In this document: piece after piece, positions 9,776-17,212 of the stretch
Position numbering within the stretch: position 1 is the stretch's first letter
Layout of the letters: every line of letters begins with the position of its first letter
Assembly: GCA_949288415.1 (NCBI GenBank)
Contig: CASEKE010000051.1
Span: 1 to 64,000, forward strand
Direction of reading: 5' to 3'
Length of the DNA: 64,000 nucleotides
Source of the DNA: an uncultured Spirochaetales bacterium
GTDB lineage: Bacteria; Spirochaetota; Spirochaetia; Sphaerochaetales; Sphaerochaetaceae
Notes under the pieces: model-generated
Databases searched by the model: none
The model's input: only the letters and a program-made list of their open reading frames with translations
Told to the model about the DNA's origin: nothing
Made by a program: the position numbers and the translations under genes

Positions 9776-11104
9776 TCAGATCCTCACATATTCCTTGTTC
9801 TTCGCATGGATGAACTCGACGAGCTTGTCTACAGATACTCTCTCCTGAGCCATGCTGTCGCGGAAACGGACGGTGACTGTGTCATCCTGAAGAGTCTGGT
9901 AGTCGACGGTGACGCAGTACGGAGTTCCGATCTCGTCCATTCTCCTGTATCTTCTTCCGACGGCCCCGCTCTGGTCGAAGAACGTCTTGAAATCGGCACG
10001 TAGTCCGTGCTCGAGCTTCTGTGCATACTCGCCGAGTCCGTCCTTTTTCACCAGCGGAAGAACTGCCACCATGACCGGTGCGATGAGCGGATGGAAATGG
10101 AGGACGGTCCTGACATCTCCTTCCGGGGTCGGCTCCTCGTCGTATGCGTCAGAAAGCGCCATGAGGACGTTTCTCGTGAGTCCTGCGGATGTCTCGACGA
10201 CATACGGAATATATCTCTCGTTGGTCTCGGGATCAAGGTACGTCATGTCCTTGCCGCTGAACTTCTGATGCTGGGTCAGGTCGTAGTCGGTCCTTGAGTG
10301 GACACCTTCGAGCTCCTGCCATCCCATCGGGAAGAGGAACTGGATGTCGTAGGCATCCTTTGCATAGAAAGCAAGCTCGTCCGGTCCATGCTGATGCCAT
10401 CTAAGATGATCTGCGCGGATTCCCATCTTCTTGTAGTACTCCATTCTCTGCTCTCTCCAGTACGGGAACCACTTCTCGTCTGTTCCGGGCTTGCAGAAGA
10501 ACTGCATCTCCATCTGCTCGAACTCGCAGGAACGGAAGATGAAATTTTTCGTCGTGATCTCGTTTCTGAAGCTCTTTCCGACCTGTGCGATTCCGAATGG
10601 AAGCTTGACTCTCGAGCTCTGCAGGACGTTCTTGAAATCGACGTATATTCCCTGAGCCGTCTCCGGGCGAAGATAGACGACGGACGCGGAATCGGAATTA
10701 GGTCCGATGTGCGTCTGGAACATCAGGTTGAAGTTCCTCGGCTCAGTGAAGCTGTCCTTGTTGCCGCAGACGGGGCAAGGCTTGGAAAGGTCGATCTGAT
10801 CGGCGCGGAAGCGACTCTTACAGACCTTGCAGTCTACCATCGGATCGGTAAAGTTCGAGACGTGTCCCGATGCCTCCCAAACGCGGGGATGCATGAGGAT
10901 GGACGCGTCGAGGCCGACGATGTTGTCGTGCAGCTGCGTCATCTCCTTCCACCAGAAATCCCTGATGTTGTTCTTGAGCTCGACTCCGAGCGGACCGTAG
11001 TCATATGCTCCGTTGAGACCTCCGTAGATCTCGCTCGACTGGAAAATGAAACCTCTTCTTCTGCAGAGGGAAACGATCTTGTCCATTGTAACTGTATCAG
11101 CCAT
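9776..11104 (-). CDS. glyQS: Glycyl-tRNA synthetase, dimeric alpha2 type
   Basis: Class II synthetase of the single-chain (archaeal/eukaryal-like) type, 442 residues; distinct from the split GlyQ/GlyS enzyme. Motifs: RRGFIFQSSEIYGG at the start, FMNLMFQTH-like FNLMFQTHIGP, RPETAQGIYVDFKNV, FRNEITT with motif 2, and a zinc-binding CKVCKSRF...CPVCG insertion around residues 93-118. The C-terminal anticodon-binding domain runs from about residue 335. It overlaps the end of gltX by 8 nt, so translation is probably coupled. Confidence 0.96.
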   Translation of the reverse strand: MADTVTMDKIVSLCRRRGFIFQSSEIYGGLNGAYDYGPLGVELKNNIRDFWWKEMTQLHDNIVGLDASILMHPRVWEASGHVSNFTDPMVDCKVCKSRFRADQIDLSKPCPVCGNKDSFTEPRNFNLMFQTHIGPNSDSASVVYLRPETAQGIYVDFKNVLQSSRVKLPFGIAQVGKSFRNEITTKNFIFRSCEFEQMEMQFFCKPGTDEKWFPYWREQRMEYYKKMGIRADHLRWHQHGPDELAFYAKDAYDIQFLFPMGWQELEGVHSRTDYDLTQHQKFSGKDMTYLDPETNERYIPYVVETSAGLTRNVLMALSDAYDEEPTPEGDVRTVLHFHPLIAPVMVAVLPLVKKDGLGEYAQKLEHGLRADFKTFFDQSGAVGRRYRRMDEIGTPYCVTVDYQTLQDDTVTVRFRDSMAQERVSVDKLVEFIHAKNKEYVRI

Positions 11105-12581
11105 GTATTGCCTCCAATATTCCTATGGCTCTCCCGAGCCTTCTTTTTGTCTCGTCCATACCAAGCAGTCTGATGGAATCGAAAAGCGGCAGCGAGACCG
11201 TGGAATTGGTCAGTCCCACCCTGATCGGCTGGAAGACCCCATTGACCTTTATTCCAAGTTCCTTCGAAAGAGCGACAAGCTCCTCCTCTATCTCCTGTTC
11301 CTCCTTTCCTGCTTCGAGACCTGAAATCAATATCTTCGATCCGCGTTCGAGTGCCTTGAAAGTGCTTTCCTCGTCGCTGCCCTTCGCAACATATACCCCG
11401 ACATCCTCGACAGGCTTGTCCTCGAAGAGGAACCTTGAAAGCTCGACGACGTCGGATACGACCTTCATCCTCTCCTTGCATGGCCCAACGAGCTTCATTA
11501 CGAGCGCCTTCTCATCTTCGCTCGGCTCTTTCGAGATGAACCCGGCTTCCTGGAGATAAGGAGTCATCAGGGAAGCAAGACGCTCGTCCTCGCAGGCCCT
11601 TATGTAGTAGCCGTTGAACCAATCGAGCTTCTTGTAGTCGAATATACCGGGCTTCTTGTGGATGTTTTCCATGCGGAAGCACTTCTCGAGCTCCTGCTTG
11701 CTGAATATCTCAGTGGATCCGTCGAGCGACCATCCGACAAGCGTAACGTAGTTGATTATGGCCTCCGGAAGATAGCCCTTTGTCCTGAAATCCCTGACGC
11801 TCGTCGAACCGTGCCTCTTGCTCAGTTTCTGGCCGTCCTTGCCCATGACCATCGGAAGGTGGCAATAGACGGGCGGTTCCCAGCCGAAGGCCTTGTAGAG
11901 AAGGATATGGAGCGGTCCGGAAGGAATCCACTCCTGAGCCCTCATGATATGAGTAACTCCCATCAGATGGTCGTCGATCACGTTCGCAAGATGATATGTC
12001 GGAAATCCGTCACTCTTGAGAAGGATAGGATCGGGCGAAACATCCCTGTTGCGACGGGTGATATCACCCATAAGGACATCGTGGAATGTCGTCGAGCCTT
12101 CGGTCGGGACCCTGAGCCTTATTACCGGCTTTATTCCCTGTCTCTCGTATTCCGCACGCTCCTCGTCAGTGAGATTCGCACAGTGCCTATCGTATCCCTG
12201 GTACTCGCTCTTTGATGCGATCTGTTCCTGTCTGACCTTCTCAAGGCGTTCCGGGGAACAATAGCAATAATAGGCCTTTCCGTCCTTGACAAGCTGTTCG
12301 GCATACTTCCTGTAAAGCTCGAACCTCTCGCTCTGTATATACGGGCCAAACGGACCGCCGACGACAGGACCCTCGTCCCATTCTATGCCGAGCCAGTCGA
12401 GGGTATCGTAAAGATCCTGCAAGGACTCGTCCGAATACCTTTCCCGGTCTGTGTCCTCGACGCGGAGTATGAACTTTCCGCCATTGGCTTTGGCGAAGAA
12501 GTAGTTGTACAGCGCGGTTCTGACTCCACCGATGTGCTGCAGCCCGGTCGGAGACGGGGCGTAACGAACACGAACTTCCAT
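11097..12581 (-). CDS. gltX: Glutamyl-tRNA synthetase
   Basis: Charges tRNA-Glu; first gene of the synthetase operon; 494 residues from the chosen start. The ATG at 12581 is preferred over the upstream TTG/ATG options because AGGAG lies 8-10 nt before it and the protein then begins with MEVRVRYAPSPTG, the normal N-terminus. The HIGH-type motif is GLQHIGGVRTALYNY and the KMSKS motif is GQKLSKRHG near residue 245. The C-terminal anticodon domain is alpha-helical and complete. The enzyme may be discriminating or not; this cannot be decided here. Confidence 0.96.
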   Translation of the reverse strand: MEVRVRYAPSPTGLQHIGGVRTALYNYFFAKANGGKFILRVEDTDRERYSDESLQDLYDTLDWLGIEWDEGPVVGGPFGPYIQSERFELYRKYAEQLVKDGKAYYCYCSPERLEKVRQEQIASKSEYQGYDRHCANLTDEERAEYERQGIKPVIRLRVPTEGSTTFHDVLMGDITRRNRDVSPDPILLKSDGFPTYHLANVIDDHLMGVTHIMRAQEWIPSGPLHILLYKAFGWEPPVYCHLPMVMGKDGQKLSKRHGSTSVRDFRTKGYLPEAIINYVTLVGWSLDGSTEIFSKQELEKCFRMENIHKKPGIFDYKKLDWFNGYYIRACEDERLASLMTPYLQEAGFISKEPSEDEKALVMKLVGPCKERMKVVSDVVELSRFLFEDKPVEDVGVYVAKGSDEESTFKALERGSKILISGLEAGKEEQEIEEELVALSKELGIKVNGVFQPIRVGLTNSTVSLPLFDSIRLLGMDETKRRLGRAIGILEAIHG

Positions 12582-12606
12582 TGTTATCTTTCTCCTGAAT
12601 ATGATG

Positions 12607-12660
12607 GTGTCCGCTGGTGGCGGACACATAAATACTAAAGTGTTTTCTTTTTTAAGACAA
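12607..12660 (-). promoter_or_regulatory. Candidate promoter and 5'-terminal hairpin of the synthetase operon
   Basis: On the minus strand TTGTCT (12655-12660) and TAGTAT (12632-12637) are 17 nt apart, giving a start near 12625. The transcript would begin with the perfect 8-bp hairpin GTGTCCGC/GCGGACAC (12607-12627), which has no T-run and is therefore more likely a 5' stabiliser or leader structure than a terminator. Confidence 0.45.
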
Positions 12661-13497
12661 CAGGCAGAGGAAGTCGACGCACTCCTTAATCGTTATTTCC
12701 TCGGCTTTTTCATCCTTGTCGTAGAAGAGCATGTGCGTGCCGCCGGGTACGACGACCTTCTTCGTGAAGGAAAGCCTTTTTCGGTCGAAGTAGCCAAGCA
12801 CATCCACAGGTACAAGAGGATCATCTTTTCCCATTATGGCCAGCGTCGGGCAATCGAGATCCGGAATGCGGTTTCTCGCCTCCCGCTCCATATCCAGGAA
12901 CGAGGAAAACTGTCTAGGATAGAAATGCGACCAATACTGCACTCCTAGTTCCAGGTCATCCTTTGGAGCTCCGTCGTAATGCAGGTGGTAATCGGGATCG
13001 CTATGCCACTCCACGTCCAGAACCTTGTCGAGTGCGCAGAGCGTCTTGAGCGCGACAGAAGAAGGCCTCTGCCTGAGCTTCAGCGCAGGCGCGACGAGCT
13101 CTATGCACTTGAGTTCATGGCGAAGCGAAAGAAGAATCGCGATCAGGGCACCCATGGAGTGTCCGAGCACGCTTACCTTGCCGTATCTGCCGATCATGAC
13201 CATTAGCGCATTCTCGCTCGCTCCGATCCAGTCCGCGGACGAAGTGTTTCTGAAGTCGCTCGAGCTGGTGCCCATTCCCGGCAGTCGAGGGACGTACACG
13301 TCGAATCCGCGCGAATACACGGCCTTTGCCACGGAACACAGCTCCCCAGGATATCCGGCATAGCCATGCAGCATAAGGACCGCTTCCCGTGCGCCCTCTT
13401 CATGTATGAGCTTGAACGGCTGTGCTGCATCGATTATGTCTTCCTTATCACGATAACAGCCGGCAAGTATCAGTTTCTCGTCGATCGGGTATCTCAC
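12652..13497 (-). CDS. Alpha/beta hydrolase, carboxylesterase or monoglyceride-lipase type
   Basis: Cytoplasmic serine hydrolase of 281 residues with the Est30-like fold. The oxyanion segment is MLHGYAGYPGEL, the nucleophile elbow is LGHSMGALIA, the acid is Asp in MGKDDPLVP, and the base His is in PGGTHMLFY. The GTG start is supported by AAGGAGG 7 nt upstream and shares four bases with the stop of the regulator gene (GTGA), so the two are translationally coupled. It closes the five-gene operon that starts at 16955. Natural substrate unknown; short-chain esters or monoacylglycerols are typical of relatives. Confidence 0.85.
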   Translation of the reverse strand: MRYPIDEKLILAGCYRDKEDIIDAAQPFKLIHEEGAREAVLMLHGYAGYPGELCSVAKAVYSRGFDVYVPRLPGMGTSSSDFRNTSSADWIGASENALMVMIGRYGKVSVLGHSMGALIAILLSLRHELKCIELVAPALKLRQRPSSVALKTLCALDKVLDVEWHSDPDYHLHYDGAPKDDLELGVQYWSHFYPRQFSSFLDMEREARNRIPDLDCPTLAIMGKDDPLVPVDVLGYFDRKRLSFTKKVVVPGGTHMLFYDKDEKAEEITIKECVDFLCLLS

Positions 13498-14393
13498 CAG
13501 GATGCCTCCTTGAGCAGATTCAGCAGATCGATCCTGCAGCGTACGCCAGTCTTGGTGAAGGCGTTCGATATGTGATTGTTCACCGTGTTGACACTTATGT
13601 TGAGCTCCGATGCGATCTCCTTGTTCGTCAATCCCTGCTTTATCAGCTCTATGACCTCCATTTCGCGGTCGGTTATGTGATACTTCTCAACGATGGACCG
13701 TCTTACGTCCTCACGATCGATTTCGACGTCCTTCTCCTCGTTAAGTTGCTTGTTGATCGCGATGAAGAGGAACACAAGGACCATCACAAAATAACAGAAG
13801 GCGACAATGGGAAGAGCCAGAGATGAAAAAGATACTGCAAAAAGCGGTACGACGAGAAACGGAATCATCGAAATGGAGACAATCTCTATCGTAAGGGCCG
13901 CAGCTCGGGAATCCTTTTCTGCTATGTCCATTCTCGCCTGCGCCATGACGACCACCGTGTAGACAATCACCGGAAGAAAGCAGACGAATTTCATTTTTTC
14001 CGCAAGGTCGCTGCGGGTGACCATCGAAACTATCGCGGAAGCGACGAATGCGGAGGCAAGGACGATGGACACCAGTTTCTCCCTCGTCTGGAAAGGACGC
14101 GCTATGACCCAGTTGATGAAAATCGGGATGAACACGAAAAGGAAAGCGACGTCGCAGATGTATATAGCCTCCCAGACTATCGAGAAGACTAGGCTAGCTG
14201 TCCCCGTCAGCAACAGAGGCGAAAACGATACCAGAGCGTAAGAGAAGACAAGTCCGAGCACGGTGGCCATGAAGACTATCAGGAACTTCGACCATCTGTA
14301 CTCGGCCCTTCGCCCCCAGACAATGGCGAGGGCGAGATCCATTGATGATATCGATATCGCCAGCACGCTGAACAATATCGTGAATGCCTGCAT
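13494..14393 (-). CDS. Membrane-anchored LuxR-family regulator
   Basis: 299 residues: about seven hydrophobic segments in residues 1-215, then a linker and a LuxR-type helix-turn-helix at residues 240-299 (ITDREMEVIELIKQG, LTNKEIASELNISVNTVNNH). It is probably an inner-membrane one-component regulator; the membrane part may sense a small molecule or envelope state. Such 7-TM LuxR proteins are common in spirochaetes. It begins one base after the RloB stop and overlaps the hydrolase start. Its targets are unknown; its own operon is an obvious candidate. Confidence 0.85.
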   Translation of the reverse strand: MQAFTILFSVLAISISSMDLALAIVWGRRAEYRWSKFLIVFMATVLGLVFSYALVSFSPLLLTGTASLVFSIVWEAIYICDVAFLFVFIPIFINWVIARPFQTREKLVSIVLASAFVASAIVSMVTRSDLAEKMKFVCFLPVIVYTVVVMAQARMDIAEKDSRAAALTIEIVSISMIPFLVVPLFAVSFSSLALPIVAFCYFVMVLVFLFIAINKQLNEEKDVEIDREDVRRSIVEKYHITDREMEVIELIKQGLTNKEIASELNISVNTVNNHISNAFTKTGVRCRIDLLNLLKEASW

Positions 14394-14394
14394 C

Positions 14395-15027
14395 TTACTT
14401 GAAGGCCTTCTGGTTATGCGACATGTCGGCCTTTCCGCAGACTTCCTGGATCATCTCGTCGAATTCCGGCATCGTAGTGGCCTCCAGTCCGTGGGAATAG
14501 CTTATCGCATTGTTGTAGTTTCTTGCATTGATATCGGCCGTTGCATGTCTGCCGAACAGCTGCAGATGCAGATTGATTCCCTTGGTCAGAAGAAATTCGG
14601 GGGTTATGTCTCCTCCCACTGCTCCCTTGACCTTTGCCCTTATGCCTTCCGCATCTCCGACATACGTGTTGAGAGCGCCGAGGTGCAGCAGGAACCAGAG
14701 CTCGAAACAGGGATCGAACCAGCATAGTCCGATTCTCTTCTTTTCAGCATACTCCCTGAGAACCTTGACCTCCTCGACATCGGTACCGACTTCGTCGAAA
14801 CCGAAAAGAGCCCATACTTTCTCGTACTTGCCGAGGTTCTTCCTCTTTGCGGTGATGTCTATGAGTTCCTTGAGCGAAAGGCCGTCGCGCCCTGCATACT
14901 CGACCGTCAGGTTCATGTAGCGGCAATCCTTCCTCATCTGGGAAAAGTATGCGCTCTCGGCCTTGGTCGCCGTCACCAGAAGGATGGTTCCCTTGGCCTC
15001 TGTGGTATTCTTCTTGCGCTTTGTCAT
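14395..15027 (-). CDS. RloB family protein with altered acidic residues
   Basis: 210 residues. The family signature is clear at residues 106-114 (PCFELWFLLH), with the preceding aromatic segment and a C-terminal Ala/Arg-rich helix (ARNYNNAISYSHGLEA). RloB proteins are partners of AAA ATPases in AbiL-type and related phage-defence loci and are thought to have a TOPRIM-like fold. From memory of the family, the first motif reads VEG..TE and the second FDRDE; here they read ILLVTATKAES (Ala20 at the Glu position) and ALFGFDE (Gly76 in place of the first Asp, Asp78 kept). GGAGGAG precedes the ATG. It follows the ATPase gene after one base. It may be catalytically altered or inactive. Confidence 0.8.
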   Translation of the reverse strand: MTKRKKNTTEAKGTILLVTATKAESAYFSQMRKDCRYMNLTVEYAGRDGLSLKELIDITAKRKNLGKYEKVWALFGFDEVGTDVEEVKVLREYAEKKRIGLCWFDPCFELWFLLHLGALNTYVGDAEGIRAKVKGAVGGDITPEFLLTKGINLHLQLFGRHATADINARNYNNAISYSHGLEATTMPEFDEMIQEVCGKADMSHNQKAFK

Positions 15028-15028
15028 C

Positions 15029-16306
15029 TTACTCCTCCTCCTTTACGAAAGCCTCATCCTCGACGGGAGTTCCGTCATGCAAGAAATAGAAATCGCTGGT
15101 GACAGGAAGCGCACCGAATGCACCCTGCATGTAGCGGGCGCTGTAGCTTGCCTTGCTTCTGCCCTTGAAGTCGGAAAGGCTGTAGAACACAGTCGAGCTC
15201 TCAGCATCCTTCTGGGCGAACCAGACGGCATCCTTTCTAAGAAGATTCTCCCTGAGCAGGGAAGGATTGCAGTCGACTACGAGCATCTGGCTCTGCTTGT
15301 TGCAGTCCTCGAATATCTCAACGAGATGGCAAAGGAGATCCGGATGCAGAAGCTGGCCGAAATCGTCGATCAGCAGAACCTTCTCTTTCACGAAGCTTTC
15401 AAAGAATGCGACGCCTATCGCTACGATTCTCCTGAGGGAAAGGGATTCCATCAGGAAGCTCTGGCTGTAGCCATCGACCTTCTTGTCGTTCACATATACG
15501 TGCGTGAAGACGACGATCTTGCTTCCGTCCTCCTTCGTCTTCGTACCGACTCTTCTGATGTCGGTGATGTCGAGAGCCCAGAGGTAGTTCACCAGCATGT
15601 CGCCCCATCCGGGATGTTTCTCCAGCATAGCCGCAACGAACTGCTCCGCCTGGGTTCCGACGCCCATCGGAAGGATGTTCAGCGTGTTCACGAACCATGA
15701 ATAGAGCTCTCCCGATGTGAGTCCGCCGGTCAGAGCGGAAGCCTGGAGGAAACTCTTTGTCTCGGAAAGATTCTTGGCCGCCCTCTTCTTCTCACCTCTG
15801 TAGAGCTTGCCGAAGCGATACTTGTAACCCTCTCCTTCGGCCTTGCGCTCAAACATGATCTTCTTCGAACCGTTCACGACGTAGTAGAGGCTCTCCTCGA
15901 AGATTTTTTCCCTGTTGGCCACCAGTGTATAGCGGGCGATGACGGTCGGATTGTTCTCCAAATCGTCGTCCTTTCCCTTTGCAAGGAGCACGTCGATCGA
16001 GATTTCCGCAGGGGTAGCCTTGTCTATTCCGTAAGCGAACACCGTTCCGGAAAGGGACGAGGAAAGCGGATTAGCAACATCCTCGGGGCTCGTCACGATC
16101 CTCTTGAGGACCTCGAGCGCTCTTACGAACGAGCTTTTTCCTGCACCGTTCGGACCGATGACCGCACTGGTCTTTATAACGTTCATCCTGTCATTGACAC
16201 AAATGACCTTGTTCTTGTCCAGGCGATTGTCCTTGACAGCTTCGAAGCTGATAGTCTGCTTCGACTTCACTGATTTGAAGTTTGCGATACTCATGCTTAA
16301 AAGCAT
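15029..16306 (-). CDS. AAA family ATPase of the RloA/AbiLi type, with altered catalytic motifs
   Basis: 425-residue SMC/OLD-like ATPase partner of RloB. The N-terminus is typical (MSIANFKSVKSKQTISF), Walker A is GPNGAGKSS at residues 51-59, and the C-terminal half carries LLRKDAVWFAQKD and YSLSDFKGR as in the RloA/AAA_15 family. Residues normally needed for hydrolysis look changed: the Walker B acid pair reads LLIDDFGQLLHP (Asp315 where Glu is expected), the switch histidine region reads VVDCNPSLL (Cys346 where TTH or TSH is usual), and the signature region reads MESLSLRR instead of ESxGT. AAGGAGG lies 5 nt before the ATG and overlaps the stop of the PHP gene. The frame is intact and codon use is like its neighbours. 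Confidence 0.85.
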   Translation of the reverse strand: MLLSMSIANFKSVKSKQTISFEAVKDNRLDKNKVICVNDRMNVIKTSAVIGPNGAGKSSFVRALEVLKRIVTSPEDVANPLSSSLSGTVFAYGIDKATPAEISIDVLLAKGKDDDLENNPTVIARYTLVANREKIFEESLYYVVNGSKKIMFERKAEGEGYKYRFGKLYRGEKKRAAKNLSETKSFLQASALTGGLTSGELYSWFVNTLNILPMGVGTQAEQFVAAMLEKHPGWGDMLVNYLWALDITDIRRVGTKTKEDGSKIVVFTHVYVNDKKVDGYSQSFLMESLSLRRIVAIGVAFFESFVKEKVLLIDDFGQLLHPDLLCHLVEIFEDCNKQSQMLVVDCNPSLLRENLLRKDAVWFAQKDAESSTVFYSLSDFKGRSKASYSARYMQGAFGALPVTSDFYFLHDGTPVEDEAFVKEEE

Positions 16307-16316
16307 TCTGTCCTCC

Positions 16317-16955
16317 TTAGCGAGTAAGCCCGTAACGGCTCATCTTCTTCATTATATCAGGCCATCTTCCGAACGCCTTCGACAGAGCGATTATATCCTC
16401 CTTTCTGCCATGGCAGTCGCTTGCGAAAAGATCGACGATCCCGCTTGCGACATAGCGTTCGGCTTTTCCCCCTTTCTCCAGGGCCTTGCCATTGACCTGG
16501 AAAAGGCATCCAAGTGCCTTCATTTCGTCTATGACTGCGCTGTCCGGCTCAAGCCAGCTGTAGCGCTCGACATGGGCGATTATCGGAATAAAAGGCTTGA
16601 GAGATGCGATCTTCCCCAGCATGTCCATAGGAGCATACGTGGTGGAGAACTCGATGAGTGCGAATTCACCGAAGATGGGAAGGACTCTGGGGGTTATGTA
16701 GTCGTTCACGTATACCTCGCTTCCGATTGCGGTCATAATGCCGACACGGTCCGCCATTTCCTTAGCTCTGGCGTATGCTTCCCTTATTCCGAGCACGTCG
16801 GTCTTGACGTGCGGGTTATATAGGTGAGGTGTAAAGCATACTCCATCAAGTCCGCAATCAAGATATACGCGAAAGATCTCCTCAAGACCTTCCCACTTCG
16901 CCTTGCTGTCGTCGATTCCCGGCAGCAGATGCGAATGCACATCAAACAAGCCCAT
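16317..16955 (-). CDS. PHP-family protein tyrosine phosphatase, CpsB/YwqE type
   Basis: 212-residue metal-dependent phosphatase of the polymerase-and-histidinol-phosphatase superfamily. All expected metal ligands are present: DVHSHLLPGIDD (His7, His9), TPH (His44), GSE (Glu80), AHVERY (His128, Glu130), and ASDCHG (Asp180, His182). Relatives dephosphorylate bacterial tyrosine kinases controlling capsule or exopolysaccharide. No kinase or polysaccharide gene is nearby. It is the first gene of the five-gene operon, 10 nt before the ATPase gene. There is no Shine-Dalgarno sequence; a TATAAT box ends 6 nt before the ATG, so the mRNA is probably leaderless. Confidence 0.85.
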   Translation of the reverse strand: MGLFDVHSHLLPGIDDSKAKWEGLEEIFRVYLDCGLDGVCFTPHLYNPHVKTDVLGIREAYARAKEMADRVGIMTAIGSEVYVNDYITPRVLPIFGEFALIEFSTTYAPMDMLGKIASLKPFIPIIAHVERYSWLEPDSAVIDEMKALGCLFQVNGKALEKGGKAERYVASGIVDLFASDCHGRKEDIIALSKAFGRWPDIMKKMSRYGLTR

Positions 16956-16961
16956 GGAAGA

Positions 16962-16991
16962 ATTATAAGCAGAAAAAAAACAAAAAGTAAA
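16962..16991 (-). promoter_or_regulatory. Promoter giving a leaderless mRNA for the PHP-RloA-RloB operon
   Basis: On the minus strand TTTACT and a perfect TATAAT are 18 nt apart; TATAAT (16962-16967) ends 6 nt before the ATG at 16955, so transcription should begin at or within a base or two of the start codon. Confidence 0.7.
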
Positions 16992-17049
16992 AAAGAACTT
17001 GAAAAAAGCCGGTAATACAGTTTGATATCCCGTATGTTTATCGAAATAA

Positions 17050-17082
17050 CCAATAAATGATAGTTTATTGGCATAATATGCC
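17050..17082. promoter_or_regulatory. Two adjoining palindromes upstream of the PHP-RloA-RloB operon
   Basis: CCAATAAA-6 nt-TTTATTGG (17050-17071) is immediately followed by GGCATA-A-TATGCC (17070-17082), the two sharing GG. They lie about 80 bp upstream of the operon's -10 box, in an AT-rich gap. Such paired palindromes suit a dimeric regulator; the LuxR protein of the operon is one candidate. Confidence 0.5.
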
Positions 17083-17137
17083 CCGATTTTGTTGTATCAT
17101 AGATTAAAATGAGGATATCAATCAAAAAAAAATTAAA

Positions 17138-17167
17138 AAAACTACCTAACATTTGTCAGGTAGTTTT
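17138..17167 (-). terminator. Rho-independent terminator of the lipoprotein gene
   Basis: A 10-bp stem (AAAACTACCT / AGGTAGTTTT) with a 10-nt loop is followed on the minus strand by a long T-rich run. It lies 45 nt after the stop of the lipoprotein gene at 17213. Confidence 0.9.
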
Positions 17168-17212
17168 CTATTTCAATGGCGTGGAGCATAGATTTCCGCA
17201 ATGCAAGGTACG

